Positions 47,317 through 57,679 of a stretch of DNA of 64,000 bases are shown here, piece by piece (the first letter of the stretch is position 1; each line of letters begins with the position of its first letter). The stretch is from contig SZXW01000010.1 in NCBI GenBank assembly GCA_005862285.1, positions 124,001 through 188,000 on the forward strand, read 5' to 3'. The stretch comes from Chlorobium sp. Its GTDB lineage: Bacteria > Bacteroidota > Chlorobiia > Chlorobiales > Chlorobiaceae. Below the pieces are notes generated by a model. That model did not search any database and was not told where the DNA came from. It worked only from the letters and a program-made list of their open reading frames with translations. Made by a program: the position numbers and the translations under genes.

Positions 47317-47760
47317 ATGCGCATTTCACGTAAAATAGAGATCGATTACGGCCACACCCTTCCGAACAGCTATTCTTTCTGCAACCAGATACACGGGCAC
47401 AGGGGGGTTGTGATCGCAACGGTTGAAGGCAGCGTCATCCATCGCCGGGGCGACGGCGAAGAAGGCATGGTGATGGATTTCAAGTTCCTGAAAGAAATCA
47501 TGGTAACGCACATCCATGAGAGGCTCGATCACGGCTTCGCTGTCTGGAAACATGACTATGAAGACCTCGAGTTCATCACGAAGCGCAATTCGCGCGTGCT
47601 CGTCACCGACGATCCGCCAACTGCCGAATGCCTCGCAAAATGGGCGTTCAACGAGATCCGTCATCGGCTTCCAGCCGGGATCACTCTGAAACAGATCCGC
47701 TGGTATGAAACTCCCAACAACTTCGCAGAGTACCAGGGAGAAGACGGCATCGATTCATAA
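47317..47760 (+). CDS. queD: 6-carboxytetrahydropterin synthase-like (QueD/PTPS)
   Basis: A 147-residue protein of the PTPS/QueD fold. Zinc-ligand histidines are in DYGHTLPN and IHGHRG, and the catalytic cysteine is in FCNQIHGH. MVMDFKFLKEIMV and HERLDHGFA follow, and the C-terminal WYETPNNFAEY supplies the substrate glutamate. It most likely makes the preQ0/queuosine precursor, though a folate or biopterin role is possible. It is single, with no other que genes near. Confidence 0.87.
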   Translation: MRISRKIEIDYGHTLPNSYSFCNQIHGHRGVVIATVEGSVIHRRGDGEEGMVMDFKFLKEIMVTHIHERLDHGFAVWKHDYEDLEFITKRNSRVLVTDDPPTAECLAKWAFNEIRHRLPAGITLKQIRWYETPNNFAEYQGEDGIDS

Positions 47761-48019
47761 TCCTCTTTTCTTTTCCTCACGATTCAACCTTCCATGCTGA
47801 TTCCGGAACAGCAATAACCCGGAAATCCTCGATATTCCCCGATTGCATATCCCTGCAGATCTGATAAAAAAAACGTTTGCAGAAATTTTTCAATTTTCTG
47901 TGCATGAATCGAAATAAAACATCGTCAGACTTATTGAACTCCTCGTATAACAAGAGTAACTCATGATATAATGAAGAGTAACGTGTATTGACAATCAGAA
48001 ACCGATAACCGAAAAAACG

Positions 48020-48550
48020 ATGAAAAAGAGTATTTTAATGGTAACAGGTATCGCAGGCATCCTGCTCGGAACTCCTTTGGCAGACGCTCTTGCCGAACGC
48101 TGGGACGGGCCTGGAAGGCCTGCTCATGAAATAGTGATCGACACCAGGCCCGACTTCATTTATCTCCCGAAACCTGGGTTTTATGTATCCTTCAACGGAC
48201 CTTTCGATATCATATTCTACGGCAACCGCTATTATGTGCTCCGTGATGGTTCCTGGTACGCAGCATCCCATCACCGCGGTCCGTGGGTTGTCGTCAGGAA
48301 CAATGCCCTGCCTTCGAGGATAAAACGGTATCAGTGGGAAGATCTCAGGCGTTACCGCGAAAGGGAATACAACCGGCACGACCGCCGTTACTGGGACAAT
48401 CAGTTCGAACATGACCGTATGCGATATGACGGAAGGGACCATGACGGACGCCGCGGCAGAAATGATGATCGCGGGCATGGCCCGACCGATGGCCCAGGCC
48501 ATGGACCTGAGGGTCCTCATGGCAACCCCGGACCAGGCGGCCCGAGATAA
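48020..48550 (+). CDS. secreted hypothetical protein, Arg/Asp/Gly-rich C-terminus
   Basis: A 176-residue protein. Residues 1-24 are a signal peptide (KKSILMVTGIAGILLGTPL). A central part rich in tyrosine and proline follows (FYVSFNGPFDIIFYGNRYYV, WVVVRNNALPSRI). The last 60 residues are charged and low-complexity (RYREREYNRHDRRYW, then HGPTDGPGHGPEGPHG). A periplasmic or cell-surface location is inferred. No domain name is assigned. Confidence 0.78.
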   Translation: MKKSILMVTGIAGILLGTPLADALAERWDGPGRPAHEIVIDTRPDFIYLPKPGFYVSFNGPFDIIFYGNRYYVLRDGSWYAASHHRGPWVVVRNNALPSRIKRYQWEDLRRYREREYNRHDRRYWDNQFEHDRMRYDGRDHDGRRGRNDDRGHGPTDGPGHGPEGPHGNPGPGGPR

Positions 48551-48591
48551 TTCAGGAAACGTTATATCCGGAAGATGTTTTCCGGTCAACG

Positions 48592-48624
48592 AAAAAAGGG
48601 AGCTCGAAAGAGTCTCCCTTTTTT
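48592..48624. terminator. bidirectional rho-independent terminator
   Basis: Stem AAAAAAGGGAG / CTCCCTTTTTT with an 11-base loop, between the convergent secreted-protein and radical SAM genes. Confidence 0.82.
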
Positions 48625-48634
48625 CGTTGCAGCT

Positions 48635-49582
48635 TCATTGTTCGCTGATGACCCAGTAAGGTTCACCGTTATGATCGATGATCCTGAACCTGCCGGATTC
48701 AAGCAAGGTCTTCATCATTCCGGCAGCCTTTTCTTTTTCACCGGAAAAACAGTTCTCCACGGCTTTCTGCAGTTCGCGCTGCTGAACCGGATGGCGTGAT
48801 ACGATCGCTGTAACGGCCTGCAGAAGGTCGGGTGAACCTGTAAGGTCCATAATCCCTTTTGCAGGGTGCACAACGGCCGCGACTTGTGAAAGGATCGTAA
48901 TTGCCCGTTCGATGCGTTCCTCCGATGGAAGATGCACTTCCTGCTCCGGTGCAGGCCTTGTCGGCAGCACAAGATGAACCATATCAGGGTTGATCTCTTT
49001 GAGCACATCGGCGATGTCCTGCAGCGCTTCATCGGAATCGTTGATCCCGCCAAGCAGCATGACCTCGATCCACAATCTCCCTTTGTACTCTTTCCGGAAA
49101 GCGGCAAGGCCTTCGATATGCCGGCGGAATGTCAGGCCGGGGGCCGGACGGCCGATCCTGTCGTGCAGAGCCTCGGAACCGGCATTGAGCGAGGGAAGAA
49201 CAGCATCAGCTTCGAGCAGTTCCTCCCTTACTTCGGGAAGGTATAACAGCGAACCGTTGGTAATAACCGCGACCGGAATGGATGTAAGCTTTTTAACTTC
49301 TGAAACAAGCCATCCGACCCCCTTGTACAGCATGGTTTCACCCGAACCGACAAAGGTGATCCAGTCGATGTTCTCTTTTCCGGCGATTGCCGTGCGGATC
49401 TCGTCAAGAATCGCTTCACGGGGAAAGAACTCCTGCCTTTCGGTCATGAGCTTGCGCGTCTTGCCCAGCTGGCAGTAAACACAATTCCAGGTACAGCTCT
49501 TGGGCGGAAGCAGATCGACCCCGAGGGACTGCCCGAGGCGTTTCGAAGATACCGGACCGAACACATGCTTCATGATTGACAC
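48635..49582 (-). CDS. radical SAM protein (COG0731-like)
   Basis: A 315-residue radical SAM protein. The cluster motif is CTWNCVYC (about residues 30-37), with WITFVGSGETMLY as the SAM-binding segment and ITNGSLLYLPEVREEL and VLPSLNAGS following. The family resembles TYW1/MoaA-like Fe-S oxidoreductases; the reaction is not known. The final 90 residues form a small extra domain with a winged-helix look. It starts 12 bases from the end of the transporter gene, so cotranscription is likely. Confidence 0.88.
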   Translation of the reverse strand: MSIMKHVFGPVSSKRLGQSLGVDLLPPKSCTWNCVYCQLGKTRKLMTERQEFFPREAILDEIRTAIAGKENIDWITFVGSGETMLYKGVGWLVSEVKKLTSIPVAVITNGSLLYLPEVREELLEADAVLPSLNAGSEALHDRIGRPAPGLTFRRHIEGLAAFRKEYKGRLWIEVMLLGGINDSDEALQDIADVLKEINPDMVHLVLPTRPAPEQEVHLPSEERIERAITILSQVAAVVHPAKGIMDLTGSPDLLQAVTAIVSRHPVQQRELQKAVENCFSGEKEKAAGMMKTLLESGRFRIIDHNGEPYWVISEQ

Positions 49583-49594
49583 TCCTTGATTCCC

Positions 49595-50956
49595 TTACCT
49601 TGCTTTTGCCGCTTCAGTGTATTCCGTCATTTTCGCATGGCTCTCCGCTTCGAACGCTTCCTTGGAGATATGGGGAAGGACAAGGCTTGACGCTGTAAAG
49701 GCAAGGATTTCAATAATAAATATGAAGGCATAGGCCAGCATATGGTTCCCGGACAGGGTGTAAACCACATCTCGGACTATTCCGGCACCTGAATGGCCGA
49801 TAAAGATCGCAAGGCTCTGCGCGGTTCCCCACAGCCCGATATAGATGCCGCTGCGGCCGGCCGTCATGTTCATCATCATGGAAATATTGGAAACGCTTGA
49901 TGCTCCAAGGCCCATGCCGGTCACGACAAGCCCGATGCGAAGCAGGTTCATGTCGTGGCTGAAACCCGCAGCTATGATGATGGCAAAACCGATGGAACTG
50001 AAGGTATTACCGAAAAATGCGCCCTTTTTGTAACCGATCCTCGAAAGAAGGAAGCCGGTAAGTAGCATGAAAACAAGCTGGGTGCCGCCCATTGTCGGCT
50101 TGAACAGCTTGGTGGTGACCGAAACAGGCATCCCGAAAACTTCTGCTCCGAAGGGGTCCATGACCACCTCGTTCGCAAAGAGCGCAAAGATTGAGATGAA
50201 AATATACAGCGCGAACTGCAGGGTTTTCGGAGAAGATGAAAGCAGACGGACCGACTGGGCAAAGGTAATGCTGTGTTTTTCCTTGCCTGGCCCGCTCTCC
50301 GCATTGCGCCGTTCTATACCGATGACGGCGAACAGCCCGAAGCAGAGCGTTATGAGGCCGCCGATTTCCGCAACCTGTGTCAGACGTTCGGGAGAGAAAA
50401 CCTTGAGATAGTTGCCGATGTTCCAGTTCGATATGATTGCCGTGAGCACCATGAGGGTCCAGCTCGCGCCGGTGATCTTGCCGATATGCTCTTCCGGCAC
50501 GATATCGGCGATTAGCGCATAGTATGCCGTCGTTGCAACCTGGAGGCCGAAACCGAACATGAGGAAAATGATGCAGAGCTTCCAGAGGCCGATATCGGTA
50601 AGCATTGCAGGCAGCATCTGGGAGAACGCCGTTCCGCCCACTTTCACTTCATAGGCTGCAGCCGGAGAAAGCATGAATGAGATCACACAGCACACAAGCC
50701 CGATAAGAACATAAGGGGTCCTGCGGTACCCGAAAAAACTCTTGCGGTCGGAAAGATTTCCGGCCCAGACCTTGACTCCGAAAATTGCCATCAGCTCTTT
50801 CAGGCTGATCAGGCCGAGCGCTATCGTCGCCGGCAGGAGCAGTTCCTTGATCATGACCCTGTTCAGGATATCCTGTACAAAGCCCAGCATGAGCCCGAAA
50901 CCCATCTGGAACATGGAAAGGCGTATCAGGTTCAGGGTCTTCACTATCTTGTTCAT
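49595..50956 (-). CDS. BCD/PucC-family MFS transporter
   Basis: A 453-residue membrane protein with about 12 helices. The start is taken at 50956 (MNKIVKTLNLIRLSMFQMG); an in-frame start at 51031 adds 25 residues. It matches the BCD (bacteriochlorophyll delivery) group of MFS proteins, which includes PucC and LhaA. Signs are GLMLGFVQDILNRVMIKEL, YRRTPYVLIG and GLWGTAQSLAIFIGHSGAG. A role in pigment delivery or photosynthetic complex assembly is inferred from family and organism. Confidence 0.86.
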   Translation of the reverse strand: MNKIVKTLNLIRLSMFQMGFGLMLGFVQDILNRVMIKELLLPATIALGLISLKELMAIFGVKVWAGNLSDRKSFFGYRRTPYVLIGLVCCVISFMLSPAAAYEVKVGGTAFSQMLPAMLTDIGLWKLCIIFLMFGFGLQVATTAYYALIADIVPEEHIGKITGASWTLMVLTAIISNWNIGNYLKVFSPERLTQVAEIGGLITLCFGLFAVIGIERRNAESGPGKEKHSITFAQSVRLLSSSPKTLQFALYIFISIFALFANEVVMDPFGAEVFGMPVSVTTKLFKPTMGGTQLVFMLLTGFLLSRIGYKKGAFFGNTFSSIGFAIIIAAGFSHDMNLLRIGLVVTGMGLGASSVSNISMMMNMTAGRSGIYIGLWGTAQSLAIFIGHSGAGIVRDVVYTLSGNHMLAYAFIFIIEILAFTASSLVLPHISKEAFEAESHAKMTEYTEAAKAR

Positions 50957-51055
50957 AGAAGAAAGCTGATGATTTCCGAAAAGACGGCGGCCGTCCGCAT
51001 TGCGTGGCCCCCAGAAACTCAAGGCTGGCAATATAACAAAAAAGCCGGATGATCG

Positions 51056-52441
51056 TTACCGGGTGCTCTTTTCACTGTTTCCGGCAATCAGCCGGGCAAG
51101 GCCTGTCAGCCGGCCGGATGCCCTCCTGTTGTCGATCGCCATGGCGAGGGCTTTCGGGTCACCGATGATCATGACGATTTTTCTGGCTCTCGTGACGGCA
51201 GTATAGATGAGGTTTCGTTCGAGAAGGGTATAATGCTGCATGGAAAGGGGTATGACTACCGCGGGATACTCGGACCCCTGGCTCTTGTGGATCGTTATCG
51301 CGTAAGCGAGTGCAATTTCGTCAAGCTCGCCCGCCTCGTAAACGACATCCCTCTCGTCGAACTGCACACCAAGCTGGCCTTCTTCGTCGTTCACGAAAAC
51401 AATACGGCCGATATCGCCGTTGAACACATCCTTGTCGTAATTGTTCACCAGCTGAATCACCTTGTCACCCTGTGCGAAAGTAGTGCCGAAACGCACGATT
51501 TTCCTGTTGGCCCGAGGGTTCATTGCCTCCTGGAGCAGGGTATTGAGGGATTTCGTACCGAGAACCCCCTTGTTCATGGGTGTCAGTACCTGGATATCCC
51601 GCAGGGGATCGAGACCGAAACGCTCCGGGATCCTTTCGCAGATAACCTGTAGCAGTCTCCGCTGGATATCTTCGGTTCTCCTTGAATCGACCACGTAAAA
51701 GTCGGAAAGGTCAGGTCCGGAAGGCTTCACAACCGGCTCTCCGCGATTGATACGGTGTGCGTTCACAATGATCATCGAAGACTGTGCCTGACGGAATATT
51801 TCGGTAAGGCGGACCACCGGAACGGCTTCAGAACGGATCATGTCGGCAAGCACGAAGCCCGGTCCGACAGGCGGAAGCTGGTCCATGTCTCCGGCAAATA
51901 TGATACCCGCATGGCTTGGAACAGCAGCAAGAAGGCGGTTCATCAAAACCACATCGATCATCGACGATTCATCGACAATCACCACATCGGCCTGCAGCGG
52001 GTTCGATGCCCCTCGTTTGAAATCGCGCAGGTGCGGATCGAATTCGAGAAGACGGTGTATGGTTTTCGCCTCTCTGCCGGTAGCTTCCGCGAGCTTTTTA
52101 GCGGCCCTTCCGGTCGGAGCGCACAGCATGAATTTCAGGCTGCCCGTACCGAGAATACTCAGAAGGGTATTGATGATGGTGGTTTTTCCGACCCCGGGCC
52201 CGCCGGTTATGACAAGCAGCTTGTTCGCAAGTGCAAGCGCAAGCGCGCCTCGCTGCGATAGCGAAAGTTCGATGCCCGACTGGCGTTCGGCTTTTGCAAT
52301 AACCTTTTCAGGATCGAATGTACCCCATGGAAGCCTGCCCTGCAGAAGGCGGCGGATATGCGCCGCGACACCGTTTTCAGCACGGTACAGCTCGTTGAGG
52401 TAATAACACCGTTCACCTTCCTCCCCCCACGGCCACGACAT
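51056..52441 (-). CDS. recD2: RecD2-like helicase, C-terminal part after a frameshift
   Basis: The last 461 codons of a RecD2/TraA-type superfamily 1 helicase. The Walker A loop is ITGGPGVGKTTIIN, Walker B VVIVDESSMID, and the C-terminal motif IHKSQGSEYPAVVIPL. The ATG at 52441 is only the first in-frame methionine; no ribosome-binding site precedes it, and family proteins continue upstream. Removing one G from the G6 tract at 52423-52428 (minus strand) joins this frame to the upstream one as NVVAVGEEGERCYYLNEL. The gene is therefore one gene broken by a single base, or a sequencing slip. Confidence 0.85.
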   Translation of the reverse strand: MSWPWGEEGERCYYLNELYRAENGVAAHIRRLLQGRLPWGTFDPEKVIAKAERQSGIELSLSQRGALALALANKLLVITGGPGVGKTTIINTLLSILGTGSLKFMLCAPTGRAAKKLAEATGREAKTIHRLLEFDPHLRDFKRGASNPLQADVVIVDESSMIDVVLMNRLLAAVPSHAGIIFAGDMDQLPPVGPGFVLADMIRSEAVPVVRLTEIFRQAQSSMIIVNAHRINRGEPVVKPSGPDLSDFYVVDSRRTEDIQRRLLQVICERIPERFGLDPLRDIQVLTPMNKGVLGTKSLNTLLQEAMNPRANRKIVRFGTTFAQGDKVIQLVNNYDKDVFNGDIGRIVFVNDEEGQLGVQFDERDVVYEAGELDEIALAYAITIHKSQGSEYPAVVIPLSMQHYTLLERNLIYTAVTRARKIVMIIGDPKALAMAIDNRRASGRLTGLARLIAGNSEKSTR

Positions 52442-53279
52442 TTCCTATGGAAAGCTCCTGCCTGACAGCTTCCTCGATTACGGGTGCTGGAATATCGAGA
52501 AGCGAACCGCACGATTCGATCAGCATCTCCTGCGGAATGCGGCAATGTCCCCCGGCGGAAAGCTCCTGAAGCACATAGCCGATCGCGGCGCGCGCCCGCA
52601 GTGGCGAATCGGCCGGTATACCGATATTGCGGGCGATCTGGTCGGCGGAGCGGAAACCGACCCCCTGAATGTCGAGTGTAAGCCGGTATGGATTGGAACT
52701 GACAACGGAAACCGCCTCGTCGCCGTAAACCCGGTATATCCTTACCGCCCTTGCCGTACCTACGCCGTGGGACTGCAGAAAAACCATGATCTTCCTCACG
52801 GCTTTCTGCTCAGCCCATGCCTCAACCACCTGATCCATACGTTTACGTCCGATACCCGGCAGTTCGAGCAGACGCTCCGGCTGATCCTCGATCACCGCGA
52901 ACACCTCCTCGCCGAATGCCTGAACGAGCACTTTGGCAAAATGCTTACCGATCCCCCTGACCATGCCGGACGAGAGATATTTGCTGATCCCTTCGATAGT
53001 GTCGGGAGGTATTACCGTCAGGCGTTCAGCCTTGAACTGCCTGCCCCAGGTTTTGTCGTTCTGCCAAATTCCAACAGCTTCGACATGCTCTCCCGGGTTC
53101 ACTGCCGCCACATGCCCGATCGCCGTCACGCCGTCACGCTCCCCATTAACGCTAAGCCTGAGGACACAGAACCCCGTCTCGGCATTGAAAAAGGTCACTT
53201 TATCCACCACCCCGCTGATGCGTTCGTCTCCTCCGGGTGATAAAGGAATTTCATGTATATCGGATATTTCCCGCTTCAA
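52413..53279 (-). CDS. recD2: RecD2-like helicase, N-terminal part before a frameshift
   Basis: The first 288 codons of the RecD2-like helicase, starting at the ATG at 53279. It holds an OB-fold region (VTFFNAETGFCVLRLS) and helix-hairpin-helix units (LPGIGRKRMDQVVEAW and IQGVGFRSADQIA) typical of the RecD2 N-terminus. The frame ends at a stop 14 codons past the family match, just after the G6 tract. The joined protein would be about 750 residues, the normal RecD2 length. It lies upstream of the transporter gene by about 100 bases once joined. Confidence 0.85.
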   Translation of the reverse strand: MKREISDIHEIPLSPGGDERISGVVDKVTFFNAETGFCVLRLSVNGERDGVTAIGHVAAVNPGEHVEAVGIWQNDKTWGRQFKAERLTVIPPDTIEGISKYLSSGMVRGIGKHFAKVLVQAFGEEVFAVIEDQPERLLELPGIGRKRMDQVVEAWAEQKAVRKIMVFLQSHGVGTARAVRIYRVYGDEAVSVVSSNPYRLTLDIQGVGFRSADQIARNIGIPADSPLRARAAIGYVLQELSAGGHCRIPQEMLIESCGSLLDIPAPVIEEAVRQELSIGNVVAVGGGR

Positions 53280-53388
53280 GTTCTTTCATCATTCAAAAGA
53301 TTTTCCATGTACCGCATTTACGGAACAGCAAGCATTCCCCTGCCGATTTGTAAAATATGGTGAATTTAACTATTGTGCCGAAAGATTC

Positions 53389-53477
53389 TCATCTTGGGGG
53401 TGCTGATTAACATGGTATTCAGCTGAGATCAAACCCTTGTAACTTGATGCAGGTAATGCTGACGCAAGAAAAGATGA
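53389..53477 (+). promoter_or_regulatory. TPP riboswitch (THI element)
   Basis: The closing stem TCATCTT / AAGATGA (53389-53395, 53471-53477) encloses the conserved core: GGGGGTGCTG at 53396-53405, CTGAGA at 53423-53428, ACCCTTG, and the second arm with TTGATGCAGGTAATGCTGACGCAAG-like order read in short pieces (TTGATGCAGGTAAT, then GCTGACGC). It precedes thiC by 76 bases, the classic context. No T-run terminator follows, so control is probably at translation. Confidence 0.9.
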
Positions 53478-53544
53478 AGCCGGATATCCTCAATCCGACC
53501 ATCCTTATCCGTTCTCATGCTCCTTCGCATCCTTATCGTCTTAA

Positions 53545-55251
<1,707 letters not shown>

Positions 55252-55328
55252 ATGGGAAACTGGGGATTGGGTGGTTGATCGGACCGATCAGATGAATTAG
55301 TCCGATCAGTCCGATCCGCCCTCAGCAC

Positions 55329-56087
55329 TCAATTCTCGGCAGCCGCCTTGACAATTGCCACGAAATCGGCGGCATTGAGGCTCGCTCCTCCAATCAGACC
55401 GCCATCAATGTTCGGCATGGCGAAAAGTTCAGCAGCATTGGATGGCTTCACGCTTCCGCCGTACTGGATACGAAGCTCTGATGCTACAGCTTCTCCGTAA
55501 AGTTTCACAATCACTGTTCTGATCAGGTCGTGCACTTCCTCGGCCTGTGCCGACGATGCCGTTTTGCCCGTACCGATCGCCCAGACCGGTTCATATGCAA
55601 TGACAAGCCCGGTTATATCGTCGATGCCCTCGAGCCCTTCACGAACCTGGGATGACACCACAGCTCCGGTGACACCGGCTTCACGCTCTTCAAGGGTCTC
55701 GCCCACGCACATGATCACCGTCAATCCTTCACTCATGGCTTTTTTCACCTTGAGGTTCACGGTAGAGTTGGTTTCTCCGAAATACTGACGGCGTTCGGAA
55801 TGTCCGATAATGACGTGGGAGCATCCTGCGGCCTTGATCATTCTTACCGAAACCTCACCGGTAAACGCACCGTCATTCTCGTAATGGCAGTTCTGGGCCG
55901 TGAGCTGGACAGGACTTCCGCCAATCACCGAGCCAACGGCCTGTATCGCAAGGAAAGTGGGCGCAATCCCTACCTCACAGCCTGAAAATCCTTCACCGAG
56001 CTGAGCGAGCACTTCCTGTGCAAGCTGAGTCGATTCGGCAATGGTATTGTTCATTTTCCAGTTGCCGACAACAATTTTTGTTCGCAT
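55329..56087 (-). CDS. tpiA: triosephosphate isomerase
   Basis: A 252-residue isomerase of normal length for glycolysis and carbon fixation. VGNWKMNNT holds the catalytic lysine, [12 protein letters not shown] the histidine, and [14 protein letters not shown] the glutamate; the phosphate loop is [12 protein letters not shown] and GGLIGGASL. It follows a short gene by 3 bases, so they share a transcript. Confidence 0.97.
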   Translation of the reverse strand: MRTKIVVGNWKMNNTIAESTQLAQEVLAQLGEGFSGCEVGIAPTFLAIQAVGSVIGGSPVQLTAQNCHYENDGAFTGEVSVRMIKAAGCSHVIIGHSERRQYFGETNSTVNLKVKKAMSEGLTVIMCVGETLEEREAGVTGAVVSSQVREGLEGIDDITGLVIAYEPVWAIGTGKTASSAQAEEVHDLIRTVIVKLYGEAVASELRIQYGGSVKPSNAAELFAMPNIDGGLIGGASLNAADFVAIVKAAAEN

Positions 56088-56090
56088 GCT

Positions 56091-56315
56091 CTAATAATCC
56101 GTTTTAATGTCGCAGTAGATTTTATCGATATTGTCAACAGTGAATTGATGCTTCCATGAACGGTCGTCCTTCAGCATGATGTCTCCGCTTCCAACAGCGA
56201 TTATCCTGCCATGCCATACCCTGTTCTCTTTGGTTACCAGGTTAACTTCACGGTTCAGCAGATCAGGATTGTTGCCTATCTTGTCCTGACGATAAATGAC
56301 CTGACGTTTGCCCAT
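56091..56315 (-). CDS. small hypothetical protein, possible Sm-like fold (74 aa)
   Basis: A 74-residue protein. The start is taken at 56315 (MGKRQVIYRQDKIG); an ATG at 56321 adds two residues. The pattern LLNREVNLVTKENRVWHGRI, then IAVGSGDIMLKDD and HQFTVDNIDKIYCDI, looks like short beta strands of an Sm/SH3-like barrel. The fold is inference; no family is named. It is the first gene of a pair with tpiA, 3 bases away. Confidence 0.7.
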   Translation of the reverse strand: MGKRQVIYRQDKIGNNPDLLNREVNLVTKENRVWHGRIIAVGSGDIMLKDDRSWKHQFTVDNIDKIYCDIKTDY

Positions 56316-56525
56316 ACACAATAACTGTTTAAGGTTATCCCCTGTTTATGTAAAAATTTCCCGGGAAGCTTATAACGTACAGTTTTATTGAACATTACAC
56401 TATCCCTTCATTGCCTGCCCTGTATCTGTCCGAGATTTTCAGCGAAAAACAGGCCTCTGAATATAAAAAAAGCGCAGATTTCTCCGGACTTTTTCTTCCC
56501 TGAAAAAATATGCAATTCAATAAAT

Positions 56526-56556
56526 GTCAAAGCCCGGCATGAAACCGGGCTTTGAC
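56526..56556 (-). terminator. rho-independent terminator
   Basis: Stem GTCAAAGCCCGG / CCGGGCTTTGAC with a 7-base loop, 36 bases beyond the stop of the Met/Cys-rich protein gene (minus strand). Confidence 0.72.
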
Positions 56557-56591
56557 GGTATGAAATTGAAAGCACCGCTCCTGCTTCAGCA

Positions 56592-56990
56592 TCAGGGCAG
56601 AGGCGTAACCTTCATCGTGCAGGGTTGGCCATTCTGCATCGGGCATGGCTTTGCGGCATTACCGCCTGCTGCCGGTGCATTCTGCATCATCGGCATGCAG
56701 CACTTCATATCGGCCATCTGTTTCTCCAGTGCGGCCATCTTCTGGTCGAGCTCAGCCCTGAGTGCTTTTTTATCGCTATCCTTGATCTCCGATAAAAGTT
56801 TCTGCTCGATCTTCATGACATCGATCATCGACTGCATGACTCCACTCATAGGGCAGGGCATCTGCATATTACTCATCATCGGGCATGGCTGAACGGCTGA
56901 CCTGGACTGAACCTGAACCGGTTTCTGTTTGGCCTGGGCAGAAAAGGTAAACAGACAAAGGCTCAGAAATACAAGGATCATTTTTTTCAT
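56592..56990 (-). CDS. secreted Met/Cys-rich protein, possible metal binding
   Basis: A 132-residue protein. Residues 1-20 are a signal peptide (KKMILVFLSLCLFTFSAQA). Methionine-cysteine clusters flank a central coiled coil: PCPMMSNMQMPCPM, then KIEQKLLSEIKDSDKKALRA, then MADMKCCMPMM and CPMQNGQPC. Such clusters are typical of periplasmic copper or other soft-metal binding, which is inference. It is single, with its own terminator, 54 bases from greA. Confidence 0.78.
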   Translation of the reverse strand: MKKMILVFLSLCLFTFSAQAKQKPVQVQSRSAVQPCPMMSNMQMPCPMSGVMQSMIDVMKIEQKLLSEIKDSDKKALRAELDQKMAALEKQMADMKCCMPMMQNAPAAGGNAAKPCPMQNGQPCTMKVTPLP

Positions 56991-57044
56991 CGATTCCTCC
57001 TGATTTGTTTTGAATAATGTGAATCTTATCCGAAATGAATAAAC

Positions 57045-57524
57045 TTACTTGACGAAAATCTCGAGAATTTCGTAATGAAGCTCGCCGCTCGGAACTCTGA
57101 TACCGACCTTTTCACCGACGGTCTTGCCTATCAGGGCCTTTCCAACCGGAGAGCGTACTGAAATCTTTCCAAGATCGGAATCAGATTCTTCCGAAGAAAC
57201 GAGGGTATATTCAATTATCTCGTTCTGGTCGTCAAGGTTCTTCAGCTTTACCGAAGTGAGGATATAGACTTTATCGGTTTTGATCTGCTTGGGGTCAAGA
57301 ATAGAAGCCGATGCAAGTTTGTGCTCGATATCGGCAATCCGCGCTTCGGTTTGGGACTGCTCCTCCCGCGCTGCATCATATTCGGCATTTTCGCTCAGAT
57401 CGCCATGAGACCTCGCTTCAGCTATTTTTTCCAGCACCTCTTTTCTGGTTTCATGCAGCAGCACATGCAGTTCGTCTTTCAGCCGGTTATAGCCATCTCT
57501 TGTCAGATAAATTCTGTCACTCAT
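57045..57524 (-). CDS. greA: transcription elongation factor GreA
   Basis: A 159-residue factor. The N-terminal coiled coil ([19 protein letters not shown]) and the acidic tip [15 protein letters not shown] are present, and the C-terminal domain ends with [18 protein letters not shown]. It rescues backtracked RNA polymerase by stimulating transcript cleavage. It stands alone. Confidence 0.95.
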   Translation of the reverse strand: MSDRIYLTRDGYNRLKDELHVLLHETRKEVLEKIAEARSHGDLSENAEYDAAREEQSQTEARIADIEHKLASASILDPKQIKTDKVYILTSVKLKNLDDQNEIIEYTLVSSEESDSDLGKISVRSPVGKALIGKTVGEKVGIRVPSGELHYEILEIFVK

Positions 57525-57600
57525 CTCATGTGTCTTTTATAGTTGAAATGCTAAAAAACATTGATAAACACGATACAATCCGGCTGTCAGGAAAAACACA

Positions 57601-57637
57601 AAAAAAGTAAAGCCAGCTGTTCAACGCTGACTTTACT
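57601..57637 (-). terminator. rho-independent terminator of htrA
   Basis: On the minus strand the stem AGTAAAGTCAGC / GCTGGCTTTACT (one mismatch) with an 8-base loop is followed by TTTTTTTG. It lies 43 bases past the htrA stop. Confidence 0.75.
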
Positions 57638-57679
57638 ATACGATAAATGTACAATTCTTATTCCTTCCGGCAAAAAACT

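Noticed and set aside
55268-55320. Repeated GATCGGAC / GTCCGATC units between thiC and tpiA
   Set aside because: They can form hairpins and may aid termination, but no T run follows and the pairing is ambiguous.
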